Of a stretch of DNA of 64,000 bases, positions 27,564 to 37,931 are shown piece by piece. A model generated the notes under the pieces. That model saw nothing but the letters and a program-made list of their open reading frames with translations, did not search any database and had not been told where the DNA came from. The DNA comes from Halothiobacillus sp. (GTDB lineage Bacteria; Pseudomonadota; Gammaproteobacteria; Halothiobacillales; Halothiobacillaceae). The stretch lies in NCBI GenBank assembly GCA_024635755.1, contig JAGXIF010000007.1, forward strand, positions 62,001-126,000, read 5' to 3'. How positions within the stretch are numbered: position 1 is the stretch's first letter; every line of letters starts with the position of its first letter. The translations under genes were made by a program, and so were the position numbers.

Positions 27564-29309
27564 ATGAATATCGGGCTGACATTGACCTTCCTCGGTGGCG
27601 TGGGCCTCTTTCTGCTCGGCATGCGCCTGATGACCGACGGACTCAAGGTGGCCGCCGGCGACGCCCTGCGCGAAATCCTCGCCCGCGGGACGGCCACGAC
27701 CGGGCGCGGCATCCTGTCCGGCATCGCCATCACCGCGGTGGTGCAGTCCTCCTCGGCGGTGATCTTCGCCACCGTGGGCTTCGTCAATGCCGGTCTGCTG
27801 ACGCTGTACCAGGCGGTCGGCGTGATCATCGGCAGCAACATCGGCACCACCGCCACCTCGTGGCTGGTGGCACTGGTAGGCTTCAAGGTCGACCTTCAGG
27901 CCCTCGCCCTGCCGGCGGTGGCCATCGGCATGCTGCTGCGGGTCACCGGCCAGGGTAAGCGGCGCGCCTATCTCGGCGATGCGCTGACCGGCTTCGGCAT
28001 CTTCTTCCTGGGACTGGACGTGCTCAAGACGGCATTCGGCGATTTCGGTCAGGGTTACGATCTCGCCGAGCATACCGGCGACGGCATCCTCAGCCTGCTG
28101 ATGTTCGTCGCAATCGGCGTGGTCATGACCGTGGTGATGAATTCCTCGAGCGCCTCGCTCGCGCTCACGCTGACTGCCGCCGGCACCGGCCTGATCCCGC
28201 TGACCGCCGGCGCGGCGATGGTGATCGGCGCGAACGTCGGCACCACGTCCACGGCGCTGTTCGCCGTAATCGGGGCAACCTCGGCGGCCCGGCGGGCGGC
28301 AATGGTCCACGTGGTGTTCAACATCGTGGTGGGCGTGGTCGCCTTTACCATCCTCCCCGTCCTGCTATGGCTGGTCTCCCACGCGGCCGCCCTGCTCCGT
28401 CTGGCACCCGGCCCGGCCACTTCGCTGGCGATCTTCCACACCGCCACCAAGCTGCTGGGCATGGCGATCTTCTGGCCGTTGACACCGCGACTGGTCACCT
28501 TTCTCAAGGCACGCTTTCGCACCGCCGAGGAAGACGAGGGCAAGCCACGTCACCTCGACCGGCACATCGCCTCCACGCCCGACCTGGCCCTGGACGCCCT
28601 GAACATGGAACTCCAGCGCATCGGCCAGATCGCCCGCCGGGGGGCGCGCGACGTGACCAGCGCCGAAGGAGCCGCCCCGCTCGATCGTCTACAGCGTGAT
28701 CAACAAGTAGTCGAACGCCTCAACCTGGCGACCGCCGAGTTCAGCAACCGCGCCCAATACGGCGAGATCCCGCAGTCGATCGCCGAAGGATTCCCGCTGG
28801 CCATGCGCATCAGCCGGTATTACGGCGACATGGCCGAGCAGGCCGTCGAGATCGCCAAGCTCGAAGCCACCCTGCCCTCGCCCACCGACCCGGCGATCAC
28901 CGAGGCGATCACCGAATTCCGGCGCGAGACCTCCAACGTGCTCGACCTGTCCGACCCGGACGACGAAGAATTCGCCATGAAGCGCCTCAAGCACGCGATC
29001 AAGGACTTCGCCGACGACTACCAGGCACTCAAATCACTGCTGCTGCGTGCCGGGGCCGACGACCGCATGCCGGTGCGCCAGATGGTGGCCCGGCTCGACG
29101 AGATGAGCCACGTCCGGCGCCTGATCGACCAGTCCTACAAGGCCGCCAAATACACCCGCCGCCTACGCAAGCAACTACACCACTACCACGCTGGCGATGA
29201 AGGCGACTCCGGGGCACGCCAAGCCGACCGCCGTGACGTCGATACCTACGACGACGATGCCGTCATGCAGATGACCGATGGCAACAAGCCTGCTGGAGAG
29301 ACGGCATAA
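27564..29309 (+). CDS. Na+/phosphate cotransporter with PhoU-like tail
   Basis: Sodium-coupled phosphate transporter of the PNaS/NptA family, 581 residues. The inverted-repeat transport core is seen twice: AVVQSSSAVIFATVGFVNAG (residues about 58-77) with IIGSNIGTTAT, and VVMNSSSASLALTLT with VIGANVGTTSTA; these QSSSA/NSSSA stretches bind the substrate ions. After eight or so membrane helices (to about residue 310) a helical cytoplasmic PhoU-like domain follows. It is transcribed away from the lipoprotein gene and ends before a GC-rich hairpin. No pho genes are adjacent, and direction of transport is not evident from sequence. Confidence 0.92.
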   Translation: MNIGLTLTFLGGVGLFLLGMRLMTDGLKVAAGDALREILARGTATTGRGILSGIAITAVVQSSSAVIFATVGFVNAGLLTLYQAVGVIIGSNIGTTATSWLVALVGFKVDLQALALPAVAIGMLLRVTGQGKRRAYLGDALTGFGIFFLGLDVLKTAFGDFGQGYDLAEHTGDGILSLLMFVAIGVVMTVVMNSSSASLALTLTAAGTGLIPLTAGAAMVIGANVGTTSTALFAVIGATSAARRAAMVHVVFNIVVGVVAFTILPVLLWLVSHAAALLRLAPGPATSLAIFHTATKLLGMAIFWPLTPRLVTFLKARFRTAEEDEGKPRHLDRHIASTPDLALDALNMELQRIGQIARRGARDVTSAEGAAPLDRLQRDQQVVERLNLATAEFSNRAQYGEIPQSIAEGFPLAMRISRYYGDMAEQAVEIAKLEATLPSPTDPAITEAITEFRRETSNVLDLSDPDDEEFAMKRLKHAIKDFADDYQALKSLLLRAGADDRMPVRQMVARLDEMSHVRRLIDQSYKAAKYTRRLRKQLHHYHAGDEGDSGARQADRRDVDTYDDDAVMQMTDGNKPAGETA

Positions 29310-29380
29310 CAGTAGGGTGACACGGGTGAGATGGGACGGTGACACTTTGCTGAGTGAATCGTAGCGAGCGCCGGAGGAAC

Positions 29381-29404
29381 GGCCGCCGAGCGGCGGCCAT
29401 TTTG
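29381..29404 (+). terminator. Probable terminator between the Na/Pi transporter gene and katG
   Basis: Perfect stem GGCCGCC (29381-29387) / GGCGGCC (29392-29398) with a GAGC loop, then ATTTTGC on the + strand. It is the only strong hairpin between the convergent genes and may also slow the katG transcript, although the minus strand lacks a T run. Confidence 0.5.
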
Positions 29405-29412
29405 CGAGGGTA

Positions 29413-31728
<2,316 letters not shown>

Positions 31729-31805
31729 TCAGGCCGGACGGCGGTATTTATCGCCATCGGCTACCAAGCGATGTGCCGAGGTGGAAAGGTGCCACTTGCC
31801 ACAAC

Positions 31806-31834
31806 AGTAAAGCCGCCACCCGTCATTAACACAA
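31806..31834 (-). promoter_or_regulatory. Candidate sigma-70 promoter of katG
   Basis: Reading leftward: TTGTGT (31834-31829), a 17-bp spacer, TTTACT (31811-31806; four of six -10 bases). It directly abuts the OxyR-like element, the arrangement expected for an activator that contacts RNA polymerase. Confidence 0.4.
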
Positions 31835-31871
31835 ATTGCTTTTTGCAACCCCAGCCATAGGCATTAGCTAT
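31835..31871 (-). promoter_or_regulatory. Candidate OxyR-binding site upstream of katG
   Basis: Leftward sequence contains ATAG-N7-CTAT (31871-31857), then exactly 7 bp, then the weaker GTTG-N7-CAAT, which ends at the proposed -35. The OxyR consensus is two ATAGnTnnnAnCTAT units separated by 7 bp; the first unit matches all eight outer bases, the second five of eight. No oxyR gene is in the window. Confidence 0.45.
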
Positions 31872-32109
31872 CACGCCGGGCCCATGCCACCGCGGTGAAG
31901 GAGCAACGCCTGCCAACCGTGATCTCGCGTGGCATCGCGAACAAAGCGTGCAACAATCGCTCGGTACGACCTGCAGGTGGCGGCTGACCTGACAGAGGGC
32001 ACAAGACCGGGGCGCCGGGTGGGGGCTCGCCCCTCCACGTCTCGGGTCACTGGCGACAGCGTCTGTCACGTCGTAGCATCCAATCATCCGCCGCCCCACC
32101 GAGTCACCG

Positions 32110-33552
32110 ATGAACCTACGTCGAAATCCCATGTTTATCATCCTGTTGTCGATCGGCCTGTTCGCGTGGCTTTGCGTAGGCGCTTGGCATGTCTACAAGC
32201 CCCTCCCCGGCGGCCTGGACGTGGCCACTCCCTGGACGCCGGCCGACGATGTCGTCTTTCTCAGCGACACGACCTACACCAACCCAGCCGGCGAGCGACA
32301 GACGAACCAGGCGATCTTCGAACAGATCCTGCGACTGGTGCAGGGGGCCGAACGGCTGCTGGTGCTGGACATGTTCCTGTTCAATGACTTTGCCGGCGAG
32401 GCGGGCGACGGCCATCGGCCCCTGTCTCGCCAGCTAACCCGGGCACTGATCGACCAAAAACGCGCCCAACCGGACCTGCAGGTGGTCGTGATCACCGACC
32501 CGGTCAATACTGTCTACGGCAGTCGGCCCCCAGAGCACTTCGAGCGTCTGGAGGCGGCCGGCATCCGGGTGATAGTCACCGATCTCGAGCGCCTGCGTGA
32601 CCCCAATCCGCTCTGGTCCGGCCTCTGGCGGATCTGCTGCCAGTGGATCACCCCCCGACCAGGCAGCGGTTGGCTACCCAACCCGCTGGGCGATGGCCGC
32701 ATCGCCGCGTCGAGTTGGATGCGGCTGCTGAATTTCAAGGCCAACCACCGCAAGACCGTGGTGGCCGACGCCGGCAAACGGTGGGTGGGCCTGATCACCT
32801 CCGCCAATCCGCACGATGCCAGCAGCCGCCACGGTAACGTCGCCCTGCGATTCGCGGGCCAAGCGGCCGTGGACCTGCTGGCCACCGAGCAAGCGGCGGC
32901 GGCCCTATCGGGCCTTGAACTGGCCTTTTCCCTACCTCGCGACCCGGAGCTGCCCGCGGACGACGAGGGTCGCCTGCGCATTCTCACGGAAGGCCGCGTG
33001 CGCGCCGCGACCATACAATTGATCGACGCGGCCCAACGGGGTGACCGCCTGGACTTGGCGATGTTTTATCTGTCACACCGGGAGGTGATCGATGCACTCA
33101 AGCGCGCGCAGGTTCGCGGCGTGACCTTGCGCGTACTGCTCGACCCCAACCACGCGGCGTTCGGCCGGCAGAAAAACGGCATTCCCAATCGCCCGGTGGG
33201 CAGTGAGCTGCATCGTGCCGGCATCCCGGTGCGCTGGTGCCTGACCTCGGGCGAACAGTGCCACAGCAAGTTCCTGCTGCACCGGGACCAGGCGGGACAG
33301 GGCACCCTGCTGCTGGGCTCATCCAATTTCACGCGACGCAATCTCGACAACTTCAATCTCGAAACCAACGTCGAGTGGCAAGCGGCCATACACCACCCGG
33401 CGATGCGCGACGCCCAGGGCTATTTCGATGCGCGCTGGGGCAATGACCGCGACAATCGCTACAGCCTGCCCTTCAGCGCCTTTGCCGATGACTCGACCTG
33501 GCGCTACTGGCGTTACCGGCTCATGGAGGCCAGCGGGCTTTCCACGTTCTAG
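32110..33552 (+). CDS. Phospholipase D-family (cardiolipin-synthase-like) membrane-anchored protein
   Basis: 480 residues. An N-terminal membrane helix (about residues 8-27) anchors the enzyme; the rest lies in the periplasm or at the membrane surface. Two PLD catalytic modules are visible: NHRKTVVAD with the following LITSANPHDASSRHGN, and CHSKFLLHRD with LLLGSSNFTRRNLDN, each giving the His-x-Lys plus Asn/Ser elements. The protein could be a cardiolipin or other phosphatidyl-transferase, a phospholipase, or a nuclease of the same fold; the N-terminal anchor favours lipids. The spacing in the second motif is one residue longer than the HxKx4D consensus. No partner gene is adjacent. Confidence 0.85.
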   Translation: MNLRRNPMFIILLSIGLFAWLCVGAWHVYKPLPGGLDVATPWTPADDVVFLSDTTYTNPAGERQTNQAIFEQILRLVQGAERLLVLDMFLFNDFAGEAGDGHRPLSRQLTRALIDQKRAQPDLQVVVITDPVNTVYGSRPPEHFERLEAAGIRVIVTDLERLRDPNPLWSGLWRICCQWITPRPGSGWLPNPLGDGRIAASSWMRLLNFKANHRKTVVADAGKRWVGLITSANPHDASSRHGNVALRFAGQAAVDLLATEQAAAALSGLELAFSLPRDPELPADDEGRLRILTEGRVRAATIQLIDAAQRGDRLDLAMFYLSHREVIDALKRAQVRGVTLRVLLDPNHAAFGRQKNGIPNRPVGSELHRAGIPVRWCLTSGEQCHSKFLLHRDQAGQGTLLLGSSNFTRRNLDNFNLETNVEWQAAIHHPAMRDAQGYFDARWGNDRDNRYSLPFSAFADDSTWRYWRYRLMEASGLSTF

Positions 33553-33605
33553 GCGCACCACCGCACGGAGCGGACTTGGGTGTCCCAGCCGATAATGGAG
33601 GCGGC

Positions 33606-34487
33606 TTACGGCGAGTACAGCGCCTCGTAGCCGGCCTGATCGACCTGCGAGAGACCCATGCGGTCGAACTGGCGCCACATCTCCCACCAGCGATCGCCAT
33701 CGCGCATGACCGGCGACACCAGCCGGAGACAGGTGTCCCGCACAATGGCGTCCATCAGTTCGCTGCGCGACTCGCCCGTGTGGCGATACCACATCCCAAT
33801 CGCCTCGTCGGGGTACTCAATGCACAGTCGTCCTGCCTCGGACAGCAGGTGCATGAAGTCATTCACCAGTTCGCCGTGCTGCTCGAGAAACGCTTTCCCG
33901 GTGAACAGTTCCAGAGCGGAGAAGTTGGGCAGCCCCACCTCGGCGGTCGTGATCAGGGTCGCCTCCACGTCGAGATAGCGCGCTTCGACCCCCTCGAAAT
34001 TGGCAAAGCACAGCCACGCACCGTCAAAACCGGCCTGCAGGTTTTCCAGGTGCTCGAATCCCGCCGCCTCGATTTGCACCAGCGCGGGGTCGAAAACGAT
34101 CTCGCGCTCCTCGCACCAGCGCTGGAGTATCAGTCGAGCCAGGTCATCGGTGACTTCGCCCGCGACCGGCGAGGCGATCCGGATGGACTCCCCTGCCGCC
34201 AGAGCCGACTCGCCGGCAGGGGTCAACATCACACCGCCGTCGGTCACGAAGAAACAGCCCAGCGCCTTGAGGCCCGGGCGGGGTGCGTCGACCATGTGCA
34301 GCGGCTCGTTGCAGGCAAACGCCAGGCTCCCCTCGATGACGGCCGAAAGGCTGTCGTAATGCCCTTCGGGCTCAATCAGGCGCACATCGAGACCCTTTTC
34401 CCGAAACCACCCCTTCTCCAGTGCCACGATGAATGGCAAGTGATCGGGGTTGAGAAACCATTCCAGACCGACATCAATCTGCTTCAT
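33606..34487 (-). CDS. NMT1/Thi5-like solute-binding-fold protein without signal peptide
   Basis: 293 residues from the ATG at 34487 (GGAG 6 bp upstream). It begins directly with IDVGLEWFLNPDHLPFIVAL, the start of the NMT1/Thi5 domain, with no secretion signal, so it is cytosolic. No ABC permease or ATPase gene is nearby, which makes an ordinary transport role unlikely. A His lies in ACNEPLHMVDAPR near the position of the suicide-donor His of yeast Thi5, but the cysteine-rich CCCFC motif of true HMP-P synthases is absent. It follows the PCMT-Ere gene by 47 bp. Possible roles are a ligand-binding regulator or a thiamine-pyrimidine-related enzyme; function is not established. Confidence 0.75.
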   Translation of the reverse strand: MKQIDVGLEWFLNPDHLPFIVALEKGWFREKGLDVRLIEPEGHYDSLSAVIEGSLAFACNEPLHMVDAPRPGLKALGCFFVTDGGVMLTPAGESALAAGESIRIASPVAGEVTDDLARLILQRWCEEREIVFDPALVQIEAAGFEHLENLQAGFDGAWLCFANFEGVEARYLDVEATLITTAEVGLPNFSALELFTGKAFLEQHGELVNDFMHLLSEAGRLCIEYPDEAIGMWYRHTGESRSELMDAIVRDTCLRLVSPVMRDGDRWWEMWRQFDRMGLSQVDQAGYEALYSP

Positions 34488-34534
34488 TGCTTGCTCCTTC
34501 TGCTGACCCTTGACCGGCGCGGCGCAATAGCGGG

Positions 34535-36538
34535 TCACAGGCCGAATGGGTAGGTATCGGGTGTGCCCTTCAGGGCCGCCGTGCTCAAGGGGGTCACCGC
34601 CCGACTGCGCTCGACCCAGATATATTCGTCAAACTGTGCCGGGAGATTGGCCTCGAAGTAGTGGCTCTGACGCTCGGTCTCAGGGCGATAGATCACACCG
34701 ATGGCCCGTTCCAACCGCGGAAGGGTCAAGCCGCGCACCACGCGCGGGTCCGACCCGGTCGCAAGCGGCAACAGAAAACCCGTCTGGCCGGTCTGGTGAC
34801 AGAGGTTCTCGTAACTCTTCTCCAGTGACGGGCGGACCTGCTTGACCTCCATCTCCGAGTCCCAGTTGGAGGCGGCAGCCACGGTGCCCGTGTGGGTGCC
34901 AAAACCGATCGAATAAACCGTGTCGTCGAAACGCGCCCGGCAGAGCTGACCGATATTGAACTCCCCGCGGCGCGACATGTCGGTGGCCCGTGCATCGCCC
35001 ACGTGGGAGTTGTGCGCCCAGACCACGGCCCGGCTGCCCTCGCCGTGATGCGCCAACAGGGCCTCGAGCGTCTCGAACATGTGGGTGTCGCGCAGGTTCC
35101 AGGCACTGCGGGATCCATAGAACATCGAGCGATAGTATTCCTCGGCACTGGCAACCAGCCGGGCGTTCTGCAGCGCGTCGAGGAACCGCTCGCCGTCATG
35201 CAGGGCATAGTCCCGGTGACGGCCCTGCAGGTCTTGCAGCATTTGCAGCACCGGCACCTCGCAGGTGGCGTAGCCCGGATTGAGCGCCGCGCGCGCATAG
35301 GTGGCCGGGTCGGACTGGTACGGCGTCAGGCAACCGTATCGCTCGCGGGCCACCGCCGCTGTCTGTGGGTCGACCTCGTCGAGGTAATCGAGGATTTCCC
35401 GGATGGAGTTGTACAGGCTGTAAAGATCCAGCCCGTGGAAGGCGACGCGTTCATCGGGGCGGCGGCCGGCATTGTGCACGCGTAGCCAGTCGACGAAGTC
35501 ACGCACCTCTTCGTTGCGCCACATCCACACCGGGAAACGCGAGAAGGCCTGCCATTCCGACGGCGGATACTCGGCGTGGCGGACGTAGTGGTCGATGCGC
35601 GCCGCATCCGGCCAGTCGCCCTCGATGGCGACAAAGTCGAAGCCCTTTTCCTCGATCAGGGCCCGGGTGATGCGCTGACGGGCCCGATAGAACTCCGAGG
35701 TCCCGTGCGAGGCCTCGCCGATCAGCAGGATGCGCCGGTCGCCGATGCGCTCGAGCAGTCCGTCGAGCGGCAGCTCATCAACCGAGTCGAACGATTCGGC
35801 CACCTGGGCAATCCGCTCGGCCAGCTCCGCATCCTCGTCGACATCCCTTCGACGGCCAAAGGCGCGTTGCGGTCGGGGCGAGGCCGTCTTCCAGCCGCCT
35901 TCGCCGATCAGGGGCACGAAACGCACGTCCGCCAGGTCCTGGGAGTCGTATTCGTCTTCGGAGACGCGGGTAATCCGCACCAGTTCCTGCACCGCCTTGT
36001 CCGAGCCGATCGGCATCACCAGCCGTCCGCCCACCTTGAGTTGCTCCTTGAGGGCCGGTGGGACGCACGGCGCACCGGCCGCCACCATGATGGCGTCGAA
36101 CGGCGCACGCTCCGGCCAGCCCCGACTGCCATCACCCACCTTCACCTCGACGTTGGCAATACCCTCCGCCGCCAGGCGCCGCTGGGCAAAATCGGCCAGC
36201 TCGCCAATGCGTTCGATCGAATAGACCTCGCCGGCCATGCAGGCGAGCACCGCGGCGGCATAGCCGGAGCCCGTACCGACATCCAGCACCCGCTCACCGC
36301 CCGAGAGGTTCAGGGCCTCCACCATCATGGCAACGAAATAGGGCTGGGTAATCGTCTGACCCGCGGCGATCGGCAGGGCCGTGTCGTCATAGGCAAATTC
36401 ACGCAGCTCGATCGGCACGTACCTCTCGCGGGGAACACGACGCATCGCCTCGAGCACGGCGGGCGTGGTGACGCCCCTGGCATGCACCTGATAATCCACC
36501 ATGGCCTCGCGCCGAGCCGAATAGTCTGTCGCTTCCAT
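34535..36538 (-). CDS. Fusion: protein-L-isoaspartate O-methyltransferase + erythromycin-esterase-like domain
   Basis: 667 residues from the ATG at 36538 (chosen for the conserved start MEATDYSARREAMVDYQ; ribosome-binding site poor, an ATG at 36502 is an alternative). Residues about 1-215 are a PCMT-type methyltransferase: AGQTITQPYFVAMM, SAM motif ERVLDVGTGSGYAAAVLA, and VGGRLVMPIGS. After a linker, residues about 260-667 match the Ere/succinoglycan-biosynthesis esterase family: LIGEASHGTSEFYRAR, FVAIEGDWPDA, FHGLDLYSLYNSI and AVVWAHNSHVGDA, including the conserved Glu and His residues of the metal-independent esterase site. PCMT repairs isoaspartyl damage; the esterase half may act on a linked substrate. 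It is divergent from amt. Confidence 0.9.
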   Translation of the reverse strand: MEATDYSARREAMVDYQVHARGVTTPAVLEAMRRVPRERYVPIELREFAYDDTALPIAAGQTITQPYFVAMMVEALNLSGGERVLDVGTGSGYAAAVLACMAGEVYSIERIGELADFAQRRLAAEGIANVEVKVGDGSRGWPERAPFDAIMVAAGAPCVPPALKEQLKVGGRLVMPIGSDKAVQELVRITRVSEDEYDSQDLADVRFVPLIGEGGWKTASPRPQRAFGRRRDVDEDAELAERIAQVAESFDSVDELPLDGLLERIGDRRILLIGEASHGTSEFYRARQRITRALIEEKGFDFVAIEGDWPDAARIDHYVRHAEYPPSEWQAFSRFPVWMWRNEEVRDFVDWLRVHNAGRRPDERVAFHGLDLYSLYNSIREILDYLDEVDPQTAAVARERYGCLTPYQSDPATYARAALNPGYATCEVPVLQMLQDLQGRHRDYALHDGERFLDALQNARLVASAEEYYRSMFYGSRSAWNLRDTHMFETLEALLAHHGEGSRAVVWAHNSHVGDARATDMSRRGEFNIGQLCRARFDDTVYSIGFGTHTGTVAAASNWDSEMEVKQVRPSLEKSYENLCHQTGQTGFLLPLATGSDPRVVRGLTLPRLERAIGVIYRPETERQSHYFEANLPAQFDEYIWVERSRAVTPLSTAALKGTPDTYPFGL

Positions 36539-36710
36539 GGGCCGCAGCCATCCGCACAGGCCGCCAGATGCACTGCGCTGGTGCGGCGGGCGTGACCCAT
36601 GCACCATGTGAATGCAGGGTCGACCTCGTTTTTGCCCGATAAAGCAGCACAGGGGCATGGAATGGTTCCTGCTTATGGTGCAAGCGAATCACACTTCCGG
36701 AGAGCATTTG

Positions 36711-37904
36711 ATGGAAACGTTTCAGGACGGCGCGAATACCTTTTTCCTCTTGATCGGCGCAGCCATGGTGCTGGCAATGCATGCCGGCTTCGCCTTCCTC
36801 GAGGTGGGCACGGTGCGCGAGAAAAACCAGGTCAACGCCCTAGTCAAGATCATCGGCGACTTCGCGGTAGCCGCGATCGCCTACTTTTTCATTGGCTACA
36901 CCATTGCCTACGGCATGGACTTCTTTGCCTCGGCCGCCGAACTGAGCATCGGCAACGGCTATGAACTGGTGAAATTCTTCTTCCTGCTGACCTTCGCCGC
37001 CGCCATTCCCGCGATCGTTTCCGGCGGCATCGCCGAGCGGGCCAAGTTCTACCCGGTATTGGCGGCGACGTTCCTGATCGTGGCCTTCATCTACCCCTTC
37101 TACGAGGGCATGGTCTGGAATGGCCGCTTCGGCCTTCAGGGTTGGCTGGAATCCTGGCTGGGGACCGGCTTTCACGACTTCGCGGGATCGATGGTGGTCC
37201 ACGGCATGGGCGGTTGGATCGCCTTGGCCGCGGTGCTACTGCTGGGGGCACGTCGCGGGCGCTACGGCAAGAACGGCATGTCGGCCCATCCGCCCTCGAG
37301 CATCCCGTTTCTCGCCCTGGGCGCATGGATTCTGACGGTGGGCTGGTTCGGCTTCAACGTAATGTCGGCCCAGTCGGTCGAGGGGGTCTCGGGTCTGGTG
37401 GCGCTCAACTCGCTTATGGCCATGGTCGGGGGCGTGCTCGCCGCCCTGTTCGTCGGCCGCAATGACCCGGGCTTCGTCCACAACGGCCCGCTGGCCGGCC
37501 TGGTGGCCGTCTGCGCCGGATCGGACATCATGCATCCGCTGGGTGCATTGGCGACCGGCGCCATCGGCGGGGCGCTGTTCGTGGTCACCTTCATCCTGAC
37601 GCAGAACCGCTGGAAGATCGACGACGTGCTGGGGGTGTGGCCGCTGCACGGCCTGTGTGGCGCCTGGGGCGCGATTGCCGCCGGCATCTTCGGCCTGGAG
37701 GCCCTCGGCGGCTTGGGCGGGGTGAGCCTGATCGCGCAATTGATCGGCACGGCCGTGGGTATCGTCATCGCCCTAGGCGGCGGATTTTTGGTCTACTGGG
37801 CGCTCAAGCGCAGTGTAGGCATTCGCCTGAGCGACGAAGAGGAATTCGAGGGCGCGGACCTGGCCATCCACCGCATCAGCGCGACGCCCAAGGCCGGCAA
37901 TTGA
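36711..37904 (+). CDS. amt: Ammonium transporter
   Basis: Amt/Mep/Rh-family ammonia channel in the inner membrane, 397 residues from the ATG at 36711 (GGAGAG 7 bp upstream; a longer frame to 36612 is unconserved). About eleven helices are present, with the family landmarks FAFLEVGTVREKNQVNAL, the twin pore histidines (GSMVVHGMGGW and GVWPLHGLCGAWGAIAAG) and GWFGFNVMSAQSV. The C-terminal cytoplasmic tail is short. glnK, usually co-transcribed with amt, is not next to it, so its control by PII would be in trans. Confidence 0.96.
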   Translation: METFQDGANTFFLLIGAAMVLAMHAGFAFLEVGTVREKNQVNALVKIIGDFAVAAIAYFFIGYTIAYGMDFFASAAELSIGNGYELVKFFFLLTFAAAIPAIVSGGIAERAKFYPVLAATFLIVAFIYPFYEGMVWNGRFGLQGWLESWLGTGFHDFAGSMVVHGMGGWIALAAVLLLGARRGRYGKNGMSAHPPSSIPFLALGAWILTVGWFGFNVMSAQSVEGVSGLVALNSLMAMVGGVLAALFVGRNDPGFVHNGPLAGLVAVCAGSDIMHPLGALATGAIGGALFVVTFILTQNRWKIDDVLGVWPLHGLCGAWGAIAAGIFGLEALGGLGGVSLIAQLIGTAVGIVIALGGGFLVYWALKRSVGIRLSDEEEFEGADLAIHRISATPKAGN

Positions 37905-37931
37905 GGCGCAGCCGGCCGGACAGCGCCACGA

